Assembly (NCBI RefSeq): GCF_900112225.1
Contig: NZ_FOLD01000042.1
Coordinates: 1 to 43,659 of the forward strand
Origin: Massilia yuzhufengensis
GTDB taxonomy: Bacteria > Pseudomonadota > Gammaproteobacteria > Burkholderiales > Burkholderiaceae_D
Direction of reading: 5' to 3'
Length of the DNA: 43,659 nucleotides
Part shown: piece after piece, positions 32,972 through 42,404 of the stretch
Position numbering within the stretch: position 1 is the first letter of the stretch
Layout of the letters: every line of letters starts with the position of its first letter
The notes under the pieces: generated by a model
What the model saw: only the letters and a program-made list of their open reading frames with translations
Told to the model about the DNA's origin: nothing
Databases searched by the model: none
Made by a program: the position numbers and the translations under genes

Positions 32972-33328
32972 ATGCCACTATCGATCAATGAATTTAAGCC
33001 CTATATGCCTGCCAAAGATTTCGAAATTTCGCAGCGTTTTTACTGCGCGCTGGGATTCAATAAGGCGGAGGGTTGGGGTGGCACTGTTGACTTCGAGCTG
33101 AACGGGTATTCCTTCCGGTTGCAAGACTACTACGTCAAACAATGGGCAGAGAATTTCATGGTCGTCATTGGTGTTGATGAAGCGCATGGCTGGTATGCAA
33201 GGACCTCTGAAATGGAAGCATCCAATGCATTCCCTGGTATGAGCGTCAAACCCATCGAAATAGTTGAGACATCACTTGTTCTCCATGTAATTGACCCGTC
33301 CGGCGTCTTACTTGTTTTTGTGCAGTAG
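32972..33328 (+). CDS. VOC-superfamily (glyoxalase-like) protein
   Basis: The 118-residue protein has the paired beta-alpha-beta-beta-beta units of the vicinal-oxygen-chelate fold (PYMPAKDFEISQRFYCALGFN, FELNGYSFRLQDYY, LVLHVIDPSGVLLVFVQ). GGAGGG before ATG 32972 sets the start. No bleomycin- or glyoxalase-specific set of metal ligands is evident; the first strand lacks the usual His. Function unknown; related proteins bind small molecules or detoxify electrophiles. Confidence 0.75.
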   Translation: MPLSINEFKPYMPAKDFEISQRFYCALGFNKAEGWGGTVDFELNGYSFRLQDYYVKQWAENFMVVIGVDEAHGWYARTSEMEASNAFPGMSVKPIEIVETSLVLHVIDPSGVLLVFVQ

Positions 33329-33366
33329 TTCCACTCGGAACCATTAGGTTTTTAACTACGGCCCTG

Positions 33367-33385
33367 CCGACACGCTTAGTGTCGG
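33367..33385 (+). terminator. Hairpin after the VOC gene
   Basis: CCGACAC (33367-33373) and GTGTCGG (33379-33385) form a 7-bp stem with a five-base loop, 38 bases past the VOC stop. The T-run is weak and delayed, so a factor-independent terminator is possible but not proven. Confidence 0.45.
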
Positions 33386-33467
33386 GTAATCCCCATATTT
33401 TTAGAGCTGAGGTACCCTGACTTTTTCGGACATTCCTGTTTGGTAAACGTCATCAACGGGAGAATTT

Positions 33468-33780
33468 ATGAAACACCAAGAAAACATACACGCCGGAGCT
33501 TCGTGGGGAAGCGGTTAAGCTGCTTCTGACGCAGGGGCGGACGCTGGACGATGCTTCCCATCGCCTGACGATACCCAAGGGAACGCTGGCCAATTGGTAG
33601 CCGCCGCAAAGCGTGGCACATCGCCCAAAGCGGCACCTGGTAGCCGTTCCGTGCCGGAGCTGGAGGCGGGAGTGACGAAGCTCCGTAAAGAGCTGGCAGA
33701 AGCCCGTGTGGAGCGAGATATTTAAAAAAAGAGCGGCAGCGTACTTTGCGCAGGAGTCGCTGCCAGGTACGCGGTCATAA
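33468..33780 (+). pseudogene. IS3 OrfA, frameshifted
   Basis: From ATG 33468 the frame shifts after a few codons, then reads TYTPELRGEAVKLLLTQG and DDASHRLTIPKGTLANW, reaches a stop after a one-base loss, and resumes as the leucine-zipper segment VPELEAGVTKLRKELAEA. It ends with the YFAQESLPGTRS-type tail. The TTTAAAAAAAG at 33721-33731 marks the usual programmed frameshift site but is itself altered. The gene is not functional. Confidence 0.85.
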
Positions 33781-34349
33781 ACACAATACGATTCGATTTT
33801 CCGCTCACGACGTCGTGCCGTGTTTGACGTCTCGCGTAGCGGATTCTATGGATGGGAAAGAGCTCGCCGTCGGCATGCGTGCACGAGGACGAGCGTCTCA
33901 AGGTCGCCATCCAGGCAGTGCATGTACAAGCGCGGGAAACCTATGGGCTATTGCGCATGAAGCCGGAGCTGGCCTCCCGGGGTTTTGAGGCGGGTCGCGA
34001 CCACATCACACGCCTGCGGCGTGAGCTTGGCCTGCGCTGCAAGCAGAAGCGGAAATTCAAGGCAACAACGAACTCGAACCACGACTTGCCAGTCGCGGAA
34101 AATCTGCTCAATAAGACCTTCGCGCCGACCCGACCAAACGAAGCCTGGGTGACCGACATCACCTACATCGCCACTGGCGAGGGATGGCTTTACCTCGCGG
34201 GCATCAAGGATATTTTTACCTGTGAGCTGGTCGGCTATGCGATGGGTGAGCGGATGACGCAGGGACTGACCACGAAGGCACTCTGGCGCGCTGTACGCAA
34301 CAAGCGTCCCGCACCAGGGCTAATTCACCACTCTGACCGTGGCAGCCAA

Positions 34350-35801
34350 GGCGGATTCAACCGGTCGTTGCAACACTAAATTGTTGTACAGATTTTAGGT
34401 ACGCGTCCAGTGCTTCGGCAGGTGTCTTCCATCCGAGCGTTTTCCGAGGCCTCGAATTCAATGTATTCGCAACAGCCTGGATCTCTCGAGCGCTCCAGCG
34501 AGACAAGTCGGTACCCTTTGGGAAGTACTGTCGCAGGAGGCCGTTCGTGTTTTCGTTTGTACCGCGCTGCCATGGACTGTGCGGGTCGGCGAAGAAGACC
34601 TTCACACCTGACTCGACCGTGAAGCGGGCACGATCAGATAATTCTTTGCCCCGATCCCATGTCAATGACTGCCACAGAAAGGCCGGCATGTCAGTCACGG
34701 TATTCTTGAGCGCATTCGCCATCGTAACAGCTCCATAGCCAGCCAGCGCAGGGCCATTTTTCGTCCTGGGTATTAATCCGTAGCCTTCCTTGCGAGGCAG
34801 GTGAACAAGCATGGTAAATCGGCTTGATCGCTCGACCAACGTTCCGATCGCGGACCGGTTCAAGCCGATGATCAGGTCACCCTCCCAATGCCCTGGCAAA
34901 GCACGATCTTCGGCTTCTGCAGGACGTTCGGAGATCATCACATCCTCGCTAACGTGTGCCCAGGCTTTGGCTTGCGCTCTGGCCCTCGGTACGCGCAACG
35001 CCCTCCCGGTGCGCAGACAGCTAACCAGCTCGCGCTTAAGAGCTCCTCGACCTTGGATATAGAGCGCCTGATAAATGGCTTCGTGCGAGATGCGCATGGA
35101 TTCGTCATCCGGAAAATCGGTTTGCAGTCGATTAGATATCTGTTCGGGCGACCAACCGATGACCCATTTGCGGTCACCGCGATGCGGCTTGTTTCTGCCT
35201 ATGAACGGCGCTGGCAGGGGCCCAGAAATGTCATGACCTTCAGCATCGCGAACCTTGCCTTCCAAGCGGTCTTGCACGTAGCTGCGCAACCGTGGACTGG
35301 TCATTAGTTTCGAAGGCTTGGCTGTTCTAGCAACCAGTTCCGTCTTCCGCTGCGCAACCGAAGCTCGATACTCAAGTCGGCCGGAGCGAGTTGCAGCGTT
35401 ACGTGTCAGCTCCCGGGAAACCGTTGAAGCGCTGCACCCGATACGGCGAGCAATCTCTCGTACTCCGACGCCCTGGCACGAAAGAAGTCCAATCTCTTCT
35501 CGCTCCGTGAACGACAAGTACCTCCCCGATATTGGGCTCAATATAGAAAGTGGCATGCTACCATTATGACGAAACCAGCGAGTCCCAACCGCCTGCGACA
35601 CGCCAACCGCCTCAGCAGCCTTCTCACTTGTAATGCCTGTTGCTATCTGCTCCCAGAATTGTCGCTCGGTTTCCCGGCGATGCGAGGGCGCACCCGGTGA
35701 GCGCATCGCTCCTCTCCCTGTCAACTTCTGCATCCACCCCGCTGGCCGTCCCATAAACACCTCCTCAAGTTAAGGTGTTGCGACGACCGGTTGAATCCGC
35801 C
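34350..35801 (-). mobile_element. IS30-family insertion sequence, apparently intact
   Basis: The 1452-bp element starts GGCGGATTCAACCGGTCGT and ends with its inverted copy (27 bp, one mismatch). It is flanked by a CAA duplication (34347-34349 and 35802-35804), so it moved into the IS3 OrfB gene after that gene existed. It encodes one transposase on the minus strand. The good ends and intact frame make it the youngest insertion visible here. Confidence 0.93.
34357..35754 (-). CDS. IS30-family transposase
   Basis: The 465-residue transposase has an N-terminal helix-turn-helix (TEREEIGLLSCQGVGVREIA, STVSRELTRN), then the DDE catalytic core: GHWEGDLIIG (Asp), LTWDRGKEL (Asp) and HSPWQRGTNENTNGLLRQYF (Glu). 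The start is ATG 35754, with GAGGAGGTG a few bases upstream; a GTG two codons earlier lies within that ribosome binding site. It catalyses cut-and-paste through a circular intermediate. The length is normal for the larger IS30 members, with a helical N-terminal extension. Confidence 0.95.
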   Translation of the reverse strand: MGRPAGWMQKLTGRGAMRSPGAPSHRRETERQFWEQIATGITSEKAAEAVGVSQAVGTRWFRHNGSMPLSILSPISGRYLSFTEREEIGLLSCQGVGVREIARRIGCSASTVSRELTRNAATRSGRLEYRASVAQRKTELVARTAKPSKLMTSPRLRSYVQDRLEGKVRDAEGHDISGPLPAPFIGRNKPHRGDRKWVIGWSPEQISNRLQTDFPDDESMRISHEAIYQALYIQGRGALKRELVSCLRTGRALRVPRARAQAKAWAHVSEDVMISERPAEAEDRALPGHWEGDLIIGLNRSAIGTLVERSSRFTMLVHLPRKEGYGLIPRTKNGPALAGYGAVTMANALKNTVTDMPAFLWQSLTWDRGKELSDRARFTVESGVKVFFADPHSPWQRGTNENTNGLLRQYFPKGTDLSRWSAREIQAVANTLNSRPRKTLGWKTPAEALDAYLKSVQQFSVATTG

Positions 35802-36125
35802 CAAGTATTGCGCGCATGATTACCAAGGACTGGTTAAACAATTCGGCATGCAGGCATCCATGTCACGCAGGGGGAACTGCTACGACAACGCTCCCATGGA
35901 GAGCTTCTGGGGAAGCCTTAAAACGAGCTGGTACATCACCAGCGTTACGCCACGCGGGCCGATGCTCAAGCGGCCATCCAGCAATACATCGAGAGATGCT
36001 ACAACCGCCTACGACGTCACTCACGCCTTGGCTATATTTCCGCCGGGCTGTATTTGCTGAACAATTCAGCAGGCAACAGCAGGCAGCTTGAAACAAGAGT
36101 GTCCGCTATTGACAGTACACCTCAG

Positions 36126-36840
36126 GTACGGCTGACCGTCAGAAAGCAGAAAATGCAAAGCGAAAGGCATTCCTCTTAATAACAAGATCGCTGCGATGAA
36201 ATCGCAAGTCGCAAGTCGCAATGCTCATGGAAATAGAAGCGAAGCTGATAGAGACTGGTGAAACGCAAATCTCGCTCGCTGATCCAGACTCACGCTCAGT
36301 GATGACGCGTTGCTCAGGCATAGTCGTCTACAACGTGCAGACCGCAGTCGACGCCAAGCATCATTTGGTCATTGAGCACGCGGTAATGAACATCGGCAGC
36401 GACCGCGACCAGCTGTCCGGTTCGGCCAAGAAATCTCGTGCTGCAAACGGCACAACGGTACTGACAGCGATTGCCGACCGCGGCTACTTCAAGGGAGGAG
36501 AAATCCCGGTCCCATGAAGCAGGAATTTGCACTTCGGCGCCATCCACAAAAACCTCCGAAGCCAATGGCCGGTTTGACAAGCCCACTAATTTACGACGCG
36601 CTAGATAGCGAGTTTCGCTGCCCGGCGGACGTGGTCCTGATATAGCATTTCGCGAGCGCCGAGAAAGACGTCACGAATCATCGGTTCTGGCACTTGAACT
36701 GCAAGGGTTGCCCACTCAAGGACAAGTGCACGCCGAGCTCGCAGCGGCACGGACTGGGCCAAAAGGAGACATTTATTACCTACGGGATACGTACTTCGGC
36801 CAGAACAAGACTTGACACATGCGCTAACGCTATGCCCCGC
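36126..36840 (+). pseudogene. IS1182-family transposase remnant
   Basis: In pieces the plus strand reads QISLADPDSRSVMTRCSGIV, YNVQTAVDAKHHLVIEHAV, GSDRDQLSGSAKKSR, IADRGYFKGGEI (the catalytic Asp region), ANGRFDKP and NCKGCPLKDKCTPSSQRHG. These are the middle and C-terminal blocks of IS1182-type DDE transposases (the last a Cys-rich segment). Many stops and frameshifts are present, and neither end of the element is recognisable. It abuts the IS3 right end. Confidence 0.85.
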
Positions 36841-37216
36841 GGCTGCCAGGCTGCAGTAATAAATCGATCGGCCATTGTCATCCGTAGATGACATGACGAC
36901 TTCGATGGCGAAAACGCATGACCTGGATGGCCGCACCGGAGTGTCGATCATAAGACTGTTTGGTGGCAATCATGCACGTCGTATCGGCACCGAAGCTTGG
37001 GCGCGCCACCTCCCAGTGTGAAAATTTTGGAGTATTTATGATTATTTATCCACATTAATTTCATCTAAAGGGCTTTTTTAAAGGGCAAAAGGTCCGTTCT
37101 GTCGCGATGTCTCCAATACTGGCAAAAAATTTGTATTTGCCTTACTACATGTATTAATGCATATTGCACAACGGCCGCACCAGTTTCCACAAATACCAAC
37201 GAAGAGGCTCAGGTTT
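36841..37216. other. Gene-free stretch before the PHP protein
   Basis: The 375 bases follow the IS1182 debris. The second half is distinctly AT-rich compared with the coding regions and should hold the promoter of the PHP-domain protein gene; TTTGTA/TATTAA-like boxes occur near 37130-37157 but are not clear enough to call. Confidence 0.4.
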
Positions 37217-40200
37217 ATGAACCGCAAAAATCAGTTTGGCAAGCAAGGTGTGCCCCGTCGCGCACTGATCGCGATGGCATTGGCGGCACTCAATTTCGGC
37301 GTCTCCGCGCAAGATCTCAAGGAAGATCATCGCGAATTCGAAGCCACGCTGTACGCACCGTACTCGGGCGATACCCAGGGCGGCCGGAGTTTCATTCTCA
37401 ATTTTTCCTATCCCTTCGTTGAAAACGCCCAGGAAATCACTTGGCGCCTCGAACTGCTCGACGCGCGAGGGAATACCGTGCAGCGCTGGCAGGGTATCGA
37501 ACGCCTGACCGACGCGTCGCGCAAGGTCAATATCGACTGGGCCGCGCGCAGTGCCGATCCAAGCCTCGCCGACGGCATCTACACGCTGCGCATGGTCGCC
37601 GTGGCCAAGCCGACGACCGAAGAGGGCTCCGACACGAGCGCCGAGGGTGTCGACGCCGTCCTCGCGGCGGCCAGTGACGTCGAAGAACAGAAATGGGATA
37701 TCGTCGTCGGCGAGCCGTCAGTGGCTGCCATGCCAAGCGCCGCGACGGTCGCCGCGCCCCTGCCCAAGCAGACCACATCGACCACGTCGACCAAGTCGAT
37801 GCGCATGGGCGCCGCCACGACCATGGCGGTGGCCGCCACGCAGCCGGCCTACACGGTTTACTTCGGCAACCTGCACAGCCAGACCAACCACAGCGACGGC
37901 GGCGGCAACCTGGCCACCTGTTCGGGCGCACAAAATCCCCAGTCCGGCACGGCCGGCGGCCCAACCCAGGCCTACACCTATGCGATGAACAGGGGCCTGG
38001 ACTTCCTGATGGCCTCCGAGCATAACCACATGTACGACGGCTCCGACGGCACCAACACCGGCGCCGATGCCGTCAAGGCGCGCGCGCTGTTCAAGTCGGG
38101 CCTGAATGCAGCCGTCGATTTCAATGCGGCCAACCCGAACTTCCTTGGCATCTACGGCCTGGAATGGGGCGTGATCAATAACGGCGGTCACATGAACATC
38201 TTCAACACGCCGCAATTGCTGGAGTGGGAATACAACAGCAGCGGAGAGCTGATCGGCGACACGTTCACGGCCAAGGGCGACTACGCCGGTCTGTACACGC
38301 TGATGGCCCAGCGCGGCTGGCTCGGCCAGTTCAATCACCCTTCCAGCAATGGCCAGTTCCTGGTCAACGGCAAGGCGCTCGGCTATACGGCCGACGGCGA
38401 CACCGCGATGGCCTTGTGCGAAGTGCTCAACACCTCGGCCTTCTCGGTCAACACGACGGAAACGGAAACGGGCCGCAGCAGCTACGAGGGTGCCTGCCAG
38501 AAGGCGCTCGAGGCGGGCTTCCACGTGGCGTTCACGACCAACCAGGATAACCACTGCGCCAATTGGGGCGCATCCTACACCAACCGCACCGGTATCCTGA
38601 TCCCGACCGGCACCGCGTTCACCAACGCCAGCTTTATCGAGGCCGTCAAGGCGCGCCGCCTGTTTGCGACCATGGACAAGGCTTCGCAACTGATCCTCAC
38701 CAGCAAGGGCAACGGTGCGACGGTGGGCGAGACCCATATGATGGGCGAGCGCATCACCAATTACGGCTCGCTTTCCTTGACCGCGAACTATTCGAACAGC
38801 ACTGGTAAGTCGGCCTCTACGGTGACTTTCTACGAAGGCGTGCCAGGCCGCAATGGCACCGTCACTGTGCTGGGAACGGGCGCATCGCAGACCATTACCC
38901 CGACCCTTGGCGACCATTTCTACTACGCCAAAGTGACCCAGAACGACGGCAATGTCCTGTGGTCCGCACCGATCTGGGTGACCCAGGTGGCCAGCGGCGA
39001 CGATTTGATTGTCCCGACTGTCAGCGCCAGTGTCAGCGGCAGCAGTGGCAACATCATGCTGTCGGCCAACGCCAGCGACGACAAAGGCGTGACCATGGTT
39101 GTGTTCTATGTCGACGGCAACCCGATTTCGGGCACCGACGTGACCCCCTATACGGCCACGCTCGATTCGACCAAACTGCCGAACGGCAACCACAGCCTGG
39201 TCGCCTGGGCTTACGACGCGTCCAATAATATCGGCAAGTCGGCCCCAGTCACCTTCATGACCAGCAATACGATCATCGACCTGACCGCACCGGTCGTTTC
39301 CGCCAGCGTAACGGGTAGCGCGGGCCGCATCACCCTCAACGCCACGGCCAGCGACAACGTCGGCGTGACCAAGGTCGAGTACTATGTCGATGGCAGCCTG
39401 GTCGGTTCCAGCATGGCGGCGCCGTACACGCTGGGATACGATTCCACACTTCTGACTAAGGGCAGCCACAGTCTTGTGACCAAGGCCTACGACGCGGCCA
39501 ACAACATTGGCAGCTCCAGTGCGGTTGCGTTCACGATCGACAATACGGCGGGAACATCTGCGCCCCTTGCGCCTCACCTGGTGATCAGTCAAATTTATGG
39601 TGCTGGCGGTAATTCCGGCGCAGCGCTCAGGAGCGATTACATCGAAATTTTCAACCCGACCTCGGCGCCGGTATCTCTGAGCGGCCTGAGCGTGCAATAT
39701 GCCTCGTCGGCGGGCACTTCGTGGACCAACACCACGGCGCTGCCAGCGAAGACGCTACAACCTGGGCAATATTTCCTGGTGTCCGAATTTTCGGGCGGCG
39801 CCAACGGGTCTGCACTCCCTGCTGCGGATGCGACGGGCACGATCAATATGTCCGGGACCGCCGGCAAAGTGGCCCTGGTCAACGGTACGACTGCACTGCC
39901 CGCCGCAGCGAATCCAACAAGCTCGAACGTGATCGATTGGGTGGCGTTCGGCAGCGGTTCAACGCCTGCCGAGGGTGGTGCGCCGACCGCAACGCTGTCG
40001 CCGACGACGGCAGCCTTCCGCACCGATGCATGCGTCGATACCAACAACAACCGCGCTGATTTCACGGTCATGGCGGTGGCGCCGCGCAACACGTCGACGT
40101 CGCTCCATAGCTGCTTCACCAATGTTACCGCCAGCTTCGGAGTGACCAGCGTGGGTCCTGTGTACAACCGTGCGACTCAGAAGTACAGCGTGACCTATAC

Positions 40201-40435
40201 CTTGACCAACAAAACGGCGCAAGCCATCAGCGGCCCGGTCAACGTTGTGTTCAGTAACCTGACGTCGGGCATCTCGATCGACAATGCCTCAGGCAAGCAC
40301 AACGGCGCTCCGTACGTCACGTTCGGCAGTGGCGCATTCGCTCCGAATCAGAGCGCAACAGTCACGGTGATCTTCTCCAATCCAAGCAAGAGCCCAATCG
40401 GCTACAACGCTGTCATCTACAGCGGCACTCTCTAA
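37217..40435 (+). CDS. Large secreted PHP-domain protein with Ig-like and lamin-tail domains
   Basis: The 1072-residue protein has a signal peptide (to VSAQ), an N-terminal beta-rich region, then a PHP-like metal-dependent phosphoesterase domain (about 215-570): NLHSQTNHSDG, ASEHNHMYDG, GLEWG, GQFNHPSS and QDNHCANWG supply His/Asp ligands. Two Ig-like repeats (about 600-690 and 692-780; PTVSASVSG and PVVSASVTG) and a lamin-tail domain (from about 789, ISQIYGAGG) follow. It ends with a beta-rich domain and no PEP-CTERM anchor, so it may be free or held by the next protein, whose start is 10 bp away. ATG 37217 follows GAGG. Function unknown; a secreted phosphodiesterase is likely. Confidence 0.85.
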   Translation: MNRKNQFGKQGVPRRALIAMALAALNFGVSAQDLKEDHREFEATLYAPYSGDTQGGRSFILNFSYPFVENAQEITWRLELLDARGNTVQRWQGIERLTDASRKVNIDWAARSADPSLADGIYTLRMVAVAKPTTEEGSDTSAEGVDAVLAAASDVEEQKWDIVVGEPSVAAMPSAATVAAPLPKQTTSTTSTKSMRMGAATTMAVAATQPAYTVYFGNLHSQTNHSDGGGNLATCSGAQNPQSGTAGGPTQAYTYAMNRGLDFLMASEHNHMYDGSDGTNTGADAVKARALFKSGLNAAVDFNAANPNFLGIYGLEWGVINNGGHMNIFNTPQLLEWEYNSSGELIGDTFTAKGDYAGLYTLMAQRGWLGQFNHPSSNGQFLVNGKALGYTADGDTAMALCEVLNTSAFSVNTTETETGRSSYEGACQKALEAGFHVAFTTNQDNHCANWGASYTNRTGILIPTGTAFTNASFIEAVKARRLFATMDKASQLILTSKGNGATVGETHMMGERITNYGSLSLTANYSNSTGKSASTVTFYEGVPGRNGTVTVLGTGASQTITPTLGDHFYYAKVTQNDGNVLWSAPIWVTQVASGDDLIVPTVSASVSGSSGNIMLSANASDDKGVTMVVFYVDGNPISGTDVTPYTATLDSTKLPNGNHSLVAWAYDASNNIGKSAPVTFMTSNTIIDLTAPVVSASVTGSAGRITLNATASDNVGVTKVEYYVDGSLVGSSMAAPYTLGYDSTLLTKGSHSLVTKAYDAANNIGSSSAVAFTIDNTAGTSAPLAPHLVISQIYGAGGNSGAALRSDYIEIFNPTSAPVSLSGLSVQYASSAGTSWTNTTALPAKTLQPGQYFLVSEFSGGANGSALPAADATGTINMSGTAGKVALVNGTTALPAAANPTSSNVIDWVAFGSGSTPAEGGAPTATLSPTTAAFRTDACVDTNNNRADFTVMAVAPRNTSTSLHSCFTNVTASFGVTSVGPVYNRATQKYSVTYTLTNKTAQAISGPVNVVFSNLTSGISIDNASGKHNGAPYVTFGSGAFAPNQSATVTVIFSNPSKSPIGYNAVIYSGTL

Positions 40436-40444
40436 GGAAATTAC

Positions 40445-41080
40445 ATGTTCAACGTTCAAAAACACCTGCGTCATGTCGTGCTGGCCCTGGGCTTGGTTGC
40501 GGCGAACCTGACGGCCGGCGCCGCCGTGCTGCCGACTTACCAAATCGGCATCGCCGATACCGCCACCTCGGACATCGCCTCCATTGACCTGCTATTCAGC
40601 AGCATCGACGGCGCCGCCCCCGTGACGGCGTCACTGTCTCACTTTGTCGGCGAGCCGCTGTTCGAGCTCGATCGGACTGGCGCGGTCAGCGGGACGACGG
40701 ACGGTTTTACCATTGGCAATGCCGGTTCCTATAACGATCTATTCCTTGCAGTGGGCGGTCCGTTTGCGTTCTACCTGAATTTCTCGGAAGACTTCCTCGG
40801 TTTCGCCAGCAATTTTGACAGCAACAGCTTCTTCTCGATAGCGCTGTACGACTCGAACTCCAACCTCATCGGCGATCCAAACGGTGCGCTGAACTTTTCG
40901 CTATCGAAGACGGGCGTCGTCGTTACTTCGAACTCGTCGCTGCTGAGCCTGACCCAGGTAAACGCTGTCGCCGTACCTGAACCAGCGGACTGGGCGCTGA
41001 TGCTGATCGGCCTGGTCTTCATGGTCTATTTGACGCGCCGCAATGGCCGCGCCATCGCGCGCCTCTTAGCTGCGGCGTAA
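40445..41080 (+). CDS. PEP-CTERM-anchored secreted protein
   Basis: The 211-residue protein has a signal peptide (HVVLALGLVAANLTAGA) and a central beta-rich, Asn/Ser-rich domain with SFFSIALYDSNSN and SIDLLFSSIDG. The C-terminus has the sorting signal VPEPADWALMLIGLVFMVYL followed by an Arg-rich tail, the PEP-CTERM arrangement recognised by exosortase in biofilm-forming betaproteobacteria. AAGGA precedes the ATG, 10 bp after the PHP protein. It probably sits in the outer surface or matrix. Pairing with the PHP protein suggests a two-gene operon. Confidence 0.85.
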   Translation: MFNVQKHLRHVVLALGLVAANLTAGAAVLPTYQIGIADTATSDIASIDLLFSSIDGAAPVTASLSHFVGEPLFELDRTGAVSGTTDGFTIGNAGSYNDLFLAVGGPFAFYLNFSEDFLGFASNFDSNSFFSIALYDSNSNLIGDPNGALNFSLSKTGVVVTSNSSLLSLTQVNAVAVPEPADWALMLIGLVFMVYLTRRNGRAIARLLAAA

Positions 41081-41082
41081 GC

Positions 41083-41241
41083 CACCTCGACGAAAGCACC
41101 GTCGATTGCCAAGTGGAGCGCTTGCGCGCCTTGCAGCCGAGCTGTTGCAAGGAGCACATCGAAACCGTGCACGGCAGCGGCTACCGCTTCGTCGCTTGCC
41201 AGGCGCAGGCGACGGTCGAGCGCGAGATAGCAGAAGCGTAA
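41083..41241 (+). pseudogene. C-terminal fragment of an OmpR-type response regulator
   Basis: The frame HLDESTVDCQVERLRALQP ... HIETVHGSGYRFVA is the recognition-helix and wing end of a winged-helix output domain. Only the last 50 codons remain; the upstream part is replaced by the PEP-CTERM gene end, so this is a truncated gene. It is followed directly by an ATG for another fragment (TAA ATG). Confidence 0.8.
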
Positions 41242-41445
41242 ATGGTAGGGGCGACAGCGAAGGACCAGTTGCTCGTCCTCAGCGGCGCGGAGCAGGAATA
41301 CTTGCTGCCCGTGATCGAGGCCGCCGTGCAGGTGCGACCTGTGACGCAGTTGTTTCGGTGGCCCGTTGCAGTCCTTATTGCCGCACGCGATGCTGGTCGC
41401 CATGCGCTTCAATGCCTGCGGCGCTCTGCAGCGCCTGGAAGTCTG
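41242..41445 (+). pseudogene. EpsA-like (PEP-CTERM-associated) LuxR regulator N-terminus, broken
   Basis: From ATG 41242 the frame reads LLPVIEAAVQVRPVTQLFRW. After a one-base shift it continues GGPLQSLLPHAMLVAMRFNA, and this pattern (helix, FRW, PLQ-LLPH) is that of EpsA-like LuxR-type regulators that accompany PEP-CTERM/exosortase loci. The helix-turn-helix half is missing; the frame runs into a second IS3 remnant. The identification is from memory of the family pattern. Confidence 0.6.
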
Positions 41446-42404
41446 AACAACAATATGCTCGGCGCCGCCGCGACAGCCCATCTGTACGATCGGGAGGCTG
41501 GCGCCGAGCCGATCTGCAAGTTGATGCAGGTCGCGCCGTCGGGCTACTGGCGCCACGTTGCGCAGCAGCGCAACCCGGCATTGCGTTGTGCCCGTGTCCA
41601 GCGCGACGATGTGCTGAGCGTCGACATCGAGCGCGTTTGGCAGGCGAACTTGCAGGTTTATGGGGCCGACAAGGTGTGGCGCCAACTGCGTCGTGAGGGA
41701 ACCGACGTTGCCCGCTGCACGGTGGAGCGCCTGATGCGTAAGGCCGGCCTGCGAAGTGTCATGCGCGGCAAAGTGGTGCGCACGACGGTAGCCGATGCGA
41801 AGGCGCCATGCCCGCTCGACCAAGTCAACCGCCAATTCAAGGCGCAGCAGCCGAGCCAGTTGTGGGTCAGCGATTTCACGTACGTCTCGACATGGCAGGG
41901 TTTCATGTACGTGGCCTTCGTGATCGGCGTCTTCGCCCGACGCATCGTCGGCTGGCGCGTTAGCAGCTCGATGCGGACCGACTCCGTGCTCAATGCGCTG
42001 GAACAGGCGTTGTATGCACGTCAGCCCGAGCGCAACGAGCTCGTCCACCATAGCGACCGTGGGTCTCAAATATGTGTCAATTAAGTACAGCGAGCGCCTG
42101 GCAGGAGCCGGCATCGAATCGTCTTGGGTAGCAAGGGCGACAGTTACGATAATGCCCTGGCTGAGACGATCAATGGGCTCTACAAGGCCGAGCTGATCCA
42201 CCGCCGCGCTCCATGGAAACGCGTGAAGCCGTCGAACTGGCCACGCTGGAGTGGGTGTCCTGGTTTAACCACCACCGCCTGCTGCAACCGCTCGGCTATA
42301 TACCTCCAGCCGAAGCTGAGGCAAACCATTAAGAGCAACTGAGCAGTCAAGCCATCACGGCCTGACTCACACTAACCGGCCTCCACGGAAGCCTGGGCGG
42401 TTCA
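41446..42404 (+). mobile_element. Second IS3-family remnant (left end missing)
   Basis: The right end reads GGCCTCC-N5-GCCTGGGCGGTTCA at 42404, an IS3-type terminus (TGAACCGCCC on the other strand). No matching left end was found upstream, so the element is 5'-truncated, joined to the EpsA-like fragment at about 41446. It is a different IS3 subgroup from the element at 33408-36124. Confidence 0.82.
41454..42365 (+). pseudogene. IS3-family OrfB, frameshifted
   Basis: The frame gives EPICKLMQVAPSGYWRHVAQ, LQVYGADKVWRQLRREG, LWVSDFTYVSTWQGFMYVAF (Asp) and LVHHSDRGSQ (Asp), then shifts. In another frame it resumes YVSIKYSERLAGAGI, GDSYDNALAETINGLYKAEL (Glu), LEWVSWFNHHRLLQPLGYIP and stops at 42365. 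Two or three frameshifts near 42066-42120 and 42215 make it non-functional. Confidence 0.85.

Larger units (their letters stand above)
33781..36091 (+). pseudogene. IS3 OrfB (DDE transposase), interrupted by IS30
   Basis: The first half decodes to RVFDVSRSGFYGWERARR, then in another frame ERLKVAIQAVHVQARETYGL, NEAWVTDITYIATGEGWLYL (first Asp of DDE) and LIHHSDRGSQ (second Asp). The IS30 element is inserted just after GSQ. The second half resumes YCAHDYQGLVKQFGMQASMS, GNCYDNAPMESFWGSLK (catalytic Glu), shifts frame again and ends EQFSRQQQAA. The reading frame is broken at three or more places besides the insertion, so the decay is not due to IS30 alone. Confidence 0.88.
33408..36124 (+). mobile_element. 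IS3-family element, decayed and split by IS30
   Basis: The ends form an imperfect inverted repeat: TGAGGTACCCTGACTTTT on the left and, on the reverse strand, TGAGGTGTACTGTCAATA on the right, both with a conserved CGGACA-N-TC. Inside are OrfA and OrfB, each with frameshifts, and an IS30 element (34350-35801) in the middle of OrfB. Without it the element is about 1.27 kb, the usual IS3 size. No clear target duplication is seen. A related right-end remnant is at 19851-20107. Confidence 0.88.

Noticed and set aside
37718..39697. Minus-strand frame of 659 codons over the PHP protein
   Set aside because: It is antisense to a gene with a signal peptide and known domains; codon bias of the plus gene leaves the other strand open.
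41026..42201. Minus-strand frame of 391 codons over the second IS3 remnant
   Set aside because: It is antisense to OrfB, whose plus-strand motifs (DDE) are clear; long antisense frames are common at high GC.
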